From Oscillospiraceae bacterium (GTDB lineage Bacteria; Bacillota; Clostridia; Oscillospirales; Oscillospiraceae), in contig JAISAA010000260.1 in assembly GCA_031266955.1 (NCBI GenBank), positions 1-6,966 on the forward strand: a stretch of 6,966 nucleotides of DNA. The letters are read 5' to 3'. This document shows, one piece after another, positions 1 through 5,623 of the stretch (the first letter of the stretch is position 1; each line of letters opens with the position of its first letter). The position numbers and the translations under genes are program-made. Below the pieces are notes generated by a model. The model was given only the letters and a program-made list of their open reading frames with translations, had not been told where the DNA came from and ran no database searches.

Positions 1-18
1 CACGCGGATATTTGATTA

Positions 19-945
19 TTAAATGTGAGGACCCGCCGCCAGCTCTCGCAGCCGCCGCAGCCGGTGATTCAGCCCCGACTTTGTGATCGCCGGGCGATGC
101 AGCGCCGCAAGCTCCGCCAAGCTGAGCTCCGGCCTGCTTTTGCGCAACAGCGCCGTTTCGCGCAGCTTTTCCGGGAGCGCGCCGAGGTCCAACAGCGCTA
201 TGGCGTCGAGCTGCCCCTGCGCGGCGTCCACTGTTTTCGACACGTTCGCCGTGTCGCAGTTCACAAGGCGGTTTACGCTGTTGCGCATATCCTTTTCGAT
301 TTTCGCGCCCATAAGCTCCATCGCCGAGACGGCGGCGCCGATAAGCGTCAAAAAATCCTCGATAGCACCGCTTTGCTTGAAATAGGCGACGTGGTTCCCG
401 GCGCGGGAGATCGCTTTGGGCTCAAAATCCAGCTCCCGCAGCAGGGCGAGCGTCTCGCGGGAAACGCCGCCGTGCGGGGTGGCGAGCTCTAGGTGATAGC
501 TCTTTCGCGGGTCGGATACGCTCCCCCCCGCGAGAAACGCGCCGCGGAGAAACGCCGCGCGGCAGCATTCCTCCTCCAAAACGGCGAGGTTTATATGGTG
601 GGAAAGCGTTTCCCCGGGCTTAAAGCCGTAAGCCCCGAAAATCGCGTCGAGCTTGCCGGGGGACGTGATGATGAAACTCCGTTTGACCGCGGCGCTTCGC
701 CGGGTCATATCGCTCCGCTGGTTTGGACAGGGCGCGCGCACCTCGTCGAAGCCGAGCCCGAAAGCTTTGGAAAACAGCGCGGGGATGCGCTACGCGAGGC
801 GGTCGTTTTCCGTTATGACGCGTATCTCGCGGTCGGAAAAGGTGTTGCAGTACAGCAAGATGCCGTAGCACTCTGCGGAAACGTCGCACGACTTGTGCGG
901 AAAGACCTTGCATATTTCGTTTTTGACGTCGCTTGAAAAAGACAT
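19..945 (-). CDS. whiA: WhiA DNA-binding protein, interrupted by an in-frame TAG codon
   Basis: WhiA proteins join a degenerate LAGLIDADG homing-endonuclease fold to a C-terminal helix-turn-helix. They control sporulation genes in Streptomyces and affect division and chromosome segregation in Bacillota. Reading from ATG 945 gives the family start MSFSSDVKNEICKVF, then AECYGILLYCNTFSDREI, and the frame continues to the C-terminal KSGLNHRLRRLRELA typical of WhiA, ending in TAA. Total span is 308 codons, the normal family length of about 310. Codon 52 is TAG (790-792), in a conserved stretch reading DRLA-stop-RIPALF. No frameshift or second stop is present. The longest uninterrupted piece starts at GTG 741 (codon 69, no clear ribosome binding site) and would make 240 residues lacking the first part of the N-terminal domain. 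The gene starts 12 nt after the rapZ stop with only a weak Shine-Dalgarno, so translation may be coupled. Identity is certain; whether a full protein is made is not. Confidence 0.93.
790..792 (-). other. Premature amber (TAG) codon inside whiA
   Basis: On the minus strand the whiA frame reads GCG TAG CGC here, as codon 52 of about 308. The surrounding residues match the family on both sides (B. subtilis WhiA has IARRIY in the equivalent place, from memory). The lost residue was probably Lys or Gln, one base from TAG. The upstream gene hprK ends with TAG, so TAG is used as a normal stop in this genome. Confidence 0.9.
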
Positions 946-957
946 GATTTTATTCGC

Positions 958-1815
958 TCATTTATCCAAGTCGCGATGCGTACAGTCCGCGGGGCGGCCG
1001 GTTTTCACTAAAAACTCGCGTAGCTCGCGCGCTATCGCGACGGAGCGGTGACGCCCGCCCGTGCAGCCTATGCAGACCGAGAGATATCGCTTGCCTTCCT
1101 CAACATAGCGGGGCAGCAGAAAATCCATAAGCCCGGTCAGCTTTTCCATAAACGCGCGCGCGTCGGCGGAGCTTGTCACGTAATCGTATACCGCGTCGTC
1201 GAGCCCCGTCAGATCGCGGAGCTCCGGAATATAGTACGGGTTCGGCAGAAAGCGCACGTCGAAGACGAGGTCGGCCTCGATCGGTATGCCGTGCTTGAAG
1301 CCAAAGGATTTCACGTTGACGCCGATCTCGCTGCCGCGCGATTCCCCGGCAAATATACCGGATACGCGCCGCTGCAAGTTGCCGAGGGTAAGATTCGTCG
1401 TATCGATTATCTCGTCCGCGCGCTCCCGCAGGGGCGTGAGCAGCGCGATCTCCCGCTGCACGGCGGATTCGAGGCCGGAGCCCTCCGGGTCAAGCGGGTG
1501 GCGGCGGCGCGTCTCTTTATACCGCTTGACGATAGTCCCGACGTCGGCCTCGACGAAAAGTATGCGCACGCCGGCGCCCAGCGCGCTTATTTCGTCGAGC
1601 ACTGTAAACAGCTCGCCGAGGCTGCCTATCGCGCGAACGTCGGTCACGAGCGCGACGCGCTCGTAGCGCCCCCTCGTTGCGAGGCATAGATCCACGAACT
1701 TCGCCATCATAGATACGGGCATATTGTCCACGCAATAAAAATCCATATCCTCTAACACCGCCGCCGCGCGCGACTTGCCCGCGCCGGACAGTCCGGTTAT
1801 TATAAGAGCTTCCAT
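958..1815 (-). CDS. rapZ: RapZ/YvcJ family nucleotide-binding protein
   Basis: RapZ (YvcJ in Bacillus) is a cytoplasmic P-loop protein that binds and hydrolyses nucleotides. In enterobacteria it is an RNA-binding adaptor that directs RNase E to the sRNA GlmZ; in Bacillota its target is less clear and YvcJ has been tied to competence. At 285 residues it has the usual length. The Walker A motif GLSGAGKS is at residues 8-15, and the conserved TDVR is at 58-61. The C-terminal domain has FKHGIPIEADLVFDVRFLPN (172-191) and the signature CIGCTGGRHRSV (248-259). ATG 1815 overlaps the 3' end of murB by 16 nt and has a Shine-Dalgarno (GGGGGAG) about 7 nt upstream, within murB. It ends in TGA just before whiA. 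In many Bacillota yvcK lies between rapZ and whiA; here it does not. Identification is firm; the molecular target in this organism is not known. Confidence 0.96.
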   Translation of the reverse strand: MEALIITGLSGAGKSRAAAVLEDMDFYCVDNMPVSMMAKFVDLCLATRGRYERVALVTDVRAIGSLGELFTVLDEISALGAGVRILFVEADVGTIVKRYKETRRRHPLDPEGSGLESAVQREIALLTPLRERADEIIDTTNLTLGNLQRRVSGIFAGESRGSEIGVNVKSFGFKHGIPIEADLVFDVRFLPNPYYIPELRDLTGLDDAVYDYVTSSADARAFMEKLTGLMDFLLPRYVEEGKRYLSVCIGCTGGRHRSVAIARELREFLVKTGRPADCTHRDLDK

Positions 1816-2738
1816 CTTCCGTCTCCCCCAATAATTTTTATCTCCGGTTCGAGCTCGACGCCGCGAAGGCGCAGCACCTCGCTTCTCACGTGCTCCAAAA
1901 CGCGCAGGACGTCCTCAAACGACGCGCCGCTGCGGTTTACGATAAACCCCGCGTGCTTTTCAGAAACCGCCGCGCCGCCTACGCCGTAGCCCTTCAAGCC
2001 GCATTCCTCGATGAGCGCGGCGGCGTAACGCTTTGTATTGCCGTCAGGGCCGTCGGGCGGCGGGCGCTTGAACGCGCTACCCGCGGACGGGAGCTCAAGC
2101 GGCTGGCTTTCGCGCCGCGCCTGCGCGCGCGCCGCCATGTCGCGGCGTATATCCTCCGGCGAGCCGGCGCGAAGCTCAAATTCCGACGAGAGTATAACGC
2201 AGCCGTTCCCGTTAAAAACGCTGTTCCGGTAAGAAAAGCCGCATTCGCCCCGCGAAAATTCAAGTATCTCGCCGTCCGGTGAGACCGCCGTGACGCGGCT
2301 TACGACGCCGCCCATCTCGGCGCCGTAAGCGCCCGCATTCATAAAAACGGCGCCTCCGACGGACCCCGGTATCCCGTGCGCGAATTCGAGCCCGCCGAGC
2401 CCGTTGTCACAGGCGATGCTTGCCAGCCGGGCGAGCGGCACGCCGCAATCAGCCGAAACCGAAAGCCCGTGAGCGCTGACGCCGCCGACGCCCGGGACGG
2501 TTTTGACGGCGACGATGTCCAGCTCCCCGCCGCTGACAAGCAAATTCGTGCCGCACCCTATGACGAGCGGCTCGATCCCCAGCCGCCGCAACGCGCCGAG
2601 AGATAAGGCGAGCTCCTCGCGCGTTTTCGGGAAAATCACGGCGCGCGCGGCGCCGCCGATCTTGAACGAGGTGTGCGCGCTCATCGGCTCGTCAAAGCGT
2701 ATCTCGATATCGGGTAACGCGCGTGTCAGCTCTCGCAT
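1800..2738 (-). CDS. murB: UDP-N-acetylenolpyruvoylglucosamine reductase MurB
   Basis: MurB is the cytoplasmic FAD enzyme that reduces enolpyruvyl-UDP-GlcNAc with NADPH to UDP-MurNAc, the second committed step of peptidoglycan synthesis. The 312 residues show the FAD-binding half (HTSFKIGG at 22-29, GCGTNLLVSGG at 61-71, HGIPGSVGGAVFMNAGAYG at 121-139). The substrate domain follows, with YRNS at 170-173 (conserved Arg171), PSAGSAFKRP at 217-226 with Ser221 as the expected proton donor, SEKHAGFIVN at 259-268, and EPEIKIIG near the end with Glu299 as the expected active-site Glu. Between FKRP and ALIE there are about eight residues more than in typical family members. ATG 2738 is preceded by AGGAGG with only 4 nt between them, a short spacing. 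It lies 20 nt after hprK and overlaps rapZ, so the three are surely cotranscribed. Confidence 0.97.
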   Translation of the reverse strand: MRELTRALPDIEIRFDEPMSAHTSFKIGGAARAVIFPKTREELALSLGALRRLGIEPLVIGCGTNLLVSGGELDIVAVKTVPGVGGVSAHGLSVSADCGVPLARLASIACDNGLGGLEFAHGIPGSVGGAVFMNAGAYGAEMGGVVSRVTAVSPDGEILEFSRGECGFSYRNSVFNGNGCVILSSEFELRAGSPEDIRRDMAARAQARRESQPLELPSAGSAFKRPPPDGPDGNTKRYAAALIEECGLKGYGVGGAAVSEKHAGFIVNRSGASFEDVLRVLEHVRSEVLRLRGVELEPEIKIIGGDGRWKLL

Positions 2739-2758
2739 ATGCCCTCCTGTAACTATAA

Positions 2759-3706
2759 CTAAAGCCGGTTCTTCGCTTTCTCGTCGAGGTGCCGGTTTAT
2801 TTGCTTCGTAAATTCAAGCGCGGCGTTAAAGCCCATAAATTTTTGCCGCTGGTTCATCGCCGCGACCTCGAGTATGACGGCGAGGTTGCGCCCCGGCCTC
2901 ACGGGTATAGTAAGCGACGCGACCTCTACGCCAAGGATATTCACGGTCTGCTCGTTTATTCCCAGCCTGTCGTAGACCGCGCCCTCCTTCCACTGCTCGA
3001 GATTGACGACGAGATGTATATTCTGCCTGTCCTTGATCGCGCCCACGCCGAATATCTGGCGCACGTCTATTACGCCGATCCCGCGCAGCTCCATATAATG
3101 CCGGATAAGCTCAGGCGCGGAGCCCTGCACGACGTTGAAGTCCGTGGATTTTATCTCGACGGCGTCGTCGGCGATAAGCCTGTGCCCGCGCTTTAACAGC
3201 TCGATAGCCGTTTCGCTCTTGCCGACGCCGGATTCCCCGAGGATCAGCACGCCGATGCCGTACACCTCGACGAGAACCCCGTGCCGCGTTATGGACGCGG
3301 ACAGGGCGCGGCGCGCGATGCGAATTATATTGCTCATGACCTCAGAGGTGTTCTGCTCGCTCGACAATATCGTGACGTCGCAGCGCTTGGCGGATATAAA
3401 CACCTCGTCCGGGAAGTCCGCGCCGTGGCACAGCACGATAGCCGGGACCTTTTGCGCCATAAGCGCGTCGAGCCGTTGGAGCCGTTCCTCCGGAGAAAAT
3501 TTTTCGAGGTACGACGACTCCATCATACCCATTATCTGAATACGCGTCGGGTCGAAATAATCGAAGAAGCCCGACAGCTGAAGGCCGGGGCGGTGTACGT
3601 CGCCGGACGTTATTCTTACGCCGGCGTAGTCGCGGGCTTGGTAAAGAACGTCCAGCTCCAGCTCCCGGACGATCTGGGACAGGGGATAGCTTTGGTCGTA
3701 GTCCAT
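2759..3706 (-). CDS. hprK: HPr kinase/phosphorylase
   Basis: HprK is the bifunctional enzyme that phosphorylates HPr (and Crh, where present) on Ser46 when glycolytic intermediates are high and removes the phosphate when phosphate is high, which drives CcpA-type catabolite repression. The 315 residues include the N-terminal domain with ITSGDVHRPGLQLSGFFDYF (32-51). The kinase domain has the conserved HG pair at 142-143, Walker A GESGVGKS (157-164), LIADDAVEI (177-185) with the catalytic Asp pair, the HprK signature ELRGIGVIDVRQIFGVGAI (206-224), and PVRPGRN (268-274). All expected key residues are present. ATG 3706 has GAGG 8 nt upstream, and a promoter lies about 50 nt further up. It ends with TAG, followed two codons later by a second in-frame TAG. 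It is the first gene of the minus-strand operon. No ptsH is visible in the window. Confidence 0.97.
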   Translation of the reverse strand: MDYDQSYPLSQIVRELELDVLYQARDYAGVRITSGDVHRPGLQLSGFFDYFDPTRIQIMGMMESSYLEKFSPEERLQRLDALMAQKVPAIVLCHGADFPDEVFISAKRCDVTILSSEQNTSEVMSNIIRIARRALSASITRHGVLVEVYGIGVLILGESGVGKSETAIELLKRGHRLIADDAVEIKSTDFNVVQGSAPELIRHYMELRGIGVIDVRQIFGVGAIKDRQNIHLVVNLEQWKEGAVYDRLGINEQTVNILGVEVASLTIPVRPGRNLAVILEVAAMNQRQKFMGFNAALEFTKQINRHLDEKAKNRL

Positions 3707-3760
3707 TGACGGCGCCTCGTTTCTTGAAGACCTGCTTCGCGCAGACTTGCTTTACTTGGA

Positions 3761-3789
3761 ATTGTACACACATTTCAGGAAAATTGCAA
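3761..3789 (-). promoter_or_regulatory. Sigma-A-type promoter of the hprK-murB-rapZ-whiA operon
   Basis: On the minus strand TTGCAA (3784-3789) and TACAAT (3761-3766) are separated by exactly 17 bp, close to the consensus. The start point would fall near 3754, giving a leader of about 48 nt before hprK. That leader contains a small hairpin, CTGC and GCAG (3732-3735 and 3741-3744) around a 5-nt loop. Inferred from motif and spacing only. Confidence 0.72.
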
Positions 3790-3806
3790 GAAATATTATT
3801 CTGCGC

Positions 3807-3835
3807 TTGACATAGGCCCCGGCGCGATGTAAAAT
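3807..3835 (+). promoter_or_regulatory. Sigma-A-type promoter of rny
   Basis: TTGACA (3807-3812, perfect consensus) and TAAAAT (3830-3835, one mismatch) are separated by 17 bp. The expected start is near 3842, giving an unusually long leader of about 170 nt before the rny start. It points away from the hprK promoter, and the two -35 boxes are only 17 bp apart. No other convincing plus-strand promoter was found nearer to rny. Confidence 0.8.
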
Positions 3836-3864
3836 AGATGAGTATTGATTTATAACTGCGTTTC

Positions 3865-3946
3865 AATCGGCGGCTTCGCGCTTTCAGCGCGTCGGACGCC
3901 GAAGGCGTCCTGAAATTCGCGAAGCGAATTTCGAAGCTGACCGATT
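3865..3946 (+). repeat. Cluster of nested inverted repeats in the rny 5' leader
   Basis: Several perfect palindromes sit side by side. GGACGCC and GGCGTCC (3894-3900, 3904-3910) form a 7-bp stem with a GAA loop. GAAATTCGC and GCGAATTTC (3912-3920, 3924-3932) form a 9-bp stem, also with a GAA loop. CGCGC and GCGCG (3877-3881, 3887-3891) flank TTTCA. All are enclosed by AATCGG and CCGATT (3865-3870, 3941-3946), which continue inward as CGGCTTCG and CGAAGCTG with one G-U pair and one bulged A. The RNA would be a branched, closed structure. It has no U-tract on either strand, so it is not a simple terminator. It could be a cis-regulatory leader of rny or a copy of a dispersed palindromic repeat; the sequence alone does not decide. 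Confidence 0.75.
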
Positions 3947-3995
3947 ATAACAATATACTGCCCCCGTTCAAAAATCTTTTAATCTTTTAAAGAAT

Positions 3996-4000
3996 GGAGG
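3996..4000 (+). promoter_or_regulatory. Shine-Dalgarno of rny, with ambiguous start choice
   Basis: GGAGG is followed in the rny frame by GTG (4002, 1 nt away), TTG (4005, 4 nt away) and ATG (4014, 13 nt away). ATG is the best codon but the spacing is long; TTG has a short spacing. The choice changes only three or four residues before the membrane segment. The preceding DNA carries a tandem AATCTTTT repeat (3973-3980 and 3981-3988). Confidence 0.65.
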
Positions 4001-4013
4001 TGTGTTGCTTACT

Positions 4014-5588
4014 ATGCCCAATCTGATTTGGATAATCGTAACCGTTGTAATAGTCTTGATAGCCGCCGCGGCGGCGTTTTTCGCAGGGATCACATTTCGC
4101 AAGCGTGTTGCCGAAAGAGAAATACAAGGCGCCGAGGAGCACGCGAAGAATATAGTCAACGATTCGATCAAAGCCGCCGAAGCGAAGAAACGCGAGGCGT
4201 TACTTGAGGCAAAGGAAGAAATACACAAAAACCGGAGCGAATACGAGCGCGAGGTGAAGGAACGCCGCGCCGAAATCACAAAGCAGGAAGACCGTATCCG
4301 CCAGAAGGAAGAGACACTCGACAAAAAAACTGACGCTCTTGACAAGAAAATGGACGCTCTTGAAAAGAAATCCGAGGCCGTCGCGGTAAAGCTCACCGAG
4401 CTGGAAACCGCGCGGGAGGAGATCGCCGACGTAAAGCGAGCGCAGCTTGAAACGCTCGAAAAAATCTCGGGCCTCACGGTCGAGGAAGCGAAAGCGCAGA
4501 TCATCCGGAATCTCGAGTCCGAGGTCACGCACGAGGCGGCGATGAAGATCAAGGACATCGAGGAGCGCTTCAAGGAGGAGGCCGAGCAGAAGGCGCGGGA
4601 ATACATATCTATCGCGATACAGCGCGTCGCGTCGGATCATGTCGTGGAAGCCACGGTTTCCGTCGTCCCGCTGCAAAACGACGAGCTGAAGGGGCGCATA
4701 ATCGGGCGCGAGGGGCGCAATATCCGCGCGCTTGAGACGCTCACGGGCGTGGACTTCATCATCGACGACACGCCGGAGGCGATAACGCTGTCAAGCTTTG
4801 ACCCCGTGCGGCGCGAGATAGCGCGCATATCGCTCGAAAAGCTGATACTTGACGGGCGGATACACCCGGCGCGCATCGAGGAAATGGTCGAAAAGGCGCG
4901 GCGCGAGGTGGAAAACACTATCAAGTCCGAGGGAGACCGCGCGACGTTCGAGACGGGCGTGCACGGGCTCAACCCCGAGGTCGTAAAGCTTTTGGGACGT
5001 ATGCGCTACCGCACAAGCTACGGGCAGAACGTCCTCGCCCACTCGATAGAGGTCTCTCATATCGCGGGGCTGTTGGCCTCCGAGCTCGGAGTGGACGTTA
5101 TGACGGCGAAGCGCGCCGGACTGCTGCACGATATAGGCAAATCGATCGATCATGAGGTGGAGGGCAGCCACGTCACGATAGGCGTCGATATAGCCAAGAA
5201 GTACAAGGAAAGCGAAGCCGTCGTCCACGCGATACACGCGCACCACGGCGACGTCGAGCCGAGGACCGTCGTCGCCTGCATAGTGCAGGCCGCGGACTCG
5301 ATATCGGCGGCGCGTCCCGGCGCGCGGCGCGAGAACATCGAAAGCTACGTCAAGCGCCTTGAAAAGCTTGAGGAGCTGACAAGGTCGTTCCCCGGCGTCG
5401 AAAGCTCTTACGCCATTCAGGCCGGGCGCGAAATACGGATAATGGTCAAGCCCGAAGCCGTCTCAGAGGACCGGATGATATTGCTCGCCCGTGAGATCGC
5501 GAAGAAGATAGAAACAGAGCTTGAATATCCGGGACAGATAAAGGTAAACCTGTTCAGGGAGACGAAAGCGGTGGAATACGCGAAATAA
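4014..5588 (+). CDS. rny: Ribonuclease Y (membrane-anchored endoribonuclease)
   Basis: RNase Y begins mRNA decay in many Bacillota and sits at the inner face of the membrane. From ATG 4014 it is 524 residues, near the family's usual 520. In order: a single membrane helix (about 4-26, IWIIVTVVIVLIAAAAAFFA), a long charged coiled coil (about 30-200) with three consecutive seven-residue repeats LDKKTDA, LDKKMDA, LEKKSEA, then a KH RNA-binding domain with GRIIGREGRN at 227-236. The HD phosphohydrolase domain follows, with His343 in VLAHSIEVSH, the metal-binding His372-Asp373 in AGLLHDIGKSIDHE, and Asp428 in AADSISAARPGARR. All catalytic positions are present. The start could be TTG 4005 or GTG 4002 instead. 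Transcription is expected from the divergent promoter at 3807-3835 through a structured leader. It ends in TAA with no terminator before the next gene. Confidence 0.97.
   Translation: MPNLIWIIVTVVIVLIAAAAAFFAGITFRKRVAEREIQGAEEHAKNIVNDSIKAAEAKKREALLEAKEEIHKNRSEYEREVKERRAEITKQEDRIRQKEETLDKKTDALDKKMDALEKKSEAVAVKLTELETAREEIADVKRAQLETLEKISGLTVEEAKAQIIRNLESEVTHEAAMKIKDIEERFKEEAEQKAREYISIAIQRVASDHVVEATVSVVPLQNDELKGRIIGREGRNIRALETLTGVDFIIDDTPEAITLSSFDPVRREIARISLEKLILDGRIHPARIEEMVEKARREVENTIKSEGDRATFETGVHGLNPEVVKLLGRMRYRTSYGQNVLAHSIEVSHIAGLLASELGVDVMTAKRAGLLHDIGKSIDHEVEGSHVTIGVDIAKKYKESEAVVHAIHAHHGDVEPRTVVACIVQAADSISAARPGARRENIESYVKRLEKLEELTRSFPGVESSYAIQAGREIRIMVKPEAVSEDRMILLAREIAKKIETELEYPGQIKVNLFRETKAVEYAK
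4317..4379 (+). repeat. rny: Three imperfect 21-nt repeats in the RNase Y coiled coil
   Basis: Three adjacent 21-nt units encode LDKKTDA, LDKKMDA and LEKKSEA. They have the heptad periodicity expected of a coiled coil, and the DNA units are similar but not identical. This looks like local duplication within the coiled coil, which varies in length across the family. It does not disturb the frame. Confidence 0.6.
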
Positions 5589-5623
5589 GTAAAATGTAAA
5601 ATGTCAAACACGAGGTACGCCAA
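5589..5623 (+). other. Short spacer between rny and the molybdoenzyme gene
   Basis: This 35-nt gap contains GTAAAAT twice in tandem (5589-5595 and 5596-5602) and a Shine-Dalgarno GAGGT (5612-5616), 7 nt before the next ATG. There is no inverted repeat that could end transcription. The TAAAAT words resemble a -10 box, but I see no fitting -35 sequence 17 bp upstream. The downstream gene is therefore probably read from the rny transcript, at least in part. Confidence 0.6.

Noticed and set aside
790..792. Recoding of the whiA stop as selenocysteine or by code reassignment
   Set aside because: Selenocysteine uses TGA, not TAG. hprK terminates at TAG in the same window, which speaks against general reassignment. 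Readthrough by a suppressor is not excluded.
493..936. Plus-strand open frame of 147 codons opposite whiA
   Set aside because: It lies antisense to sequence that encodes conserved WhiA residues. GC-rich coding DNA often leaves such shadow frames open, and its product has no recognisable motif.
1048..1689. Plus-strand open frame of 213 codons opposite rapZ
   Set aside because: Entirely antisense to the well-conserved rapZ gene, with no recognisable domain; treated as a shadow.
3342..3866. Minus-strand open frame of 174 codons running through the hprK promoter into hprK
   Set aside because: It overlaps hprK in another frame, crosses the promoter region and has no domain.
3856..3869. Possible CcpA cre operator near hprK (TTGAAACGCAGTT on the minus strand)
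   Set aside because: The core does not fit the TGNAANCG spacing, and the second half-site is missing.
3894..3932. Perfect hairpins considered as a bidirectional terminator
   Set aside because: No T-tract follows on either strand, and the element lies downstream of the rny promoter and upstream of the gene, where a simple terminator would silence rny.
3994..4026. Ten-codon upstream frame (ATG 3994) overlapping the rny start
   Set aside because: It has no ribosome binding site of its own, and its start lies within the rny Shine-Dalgarno; probably chance.
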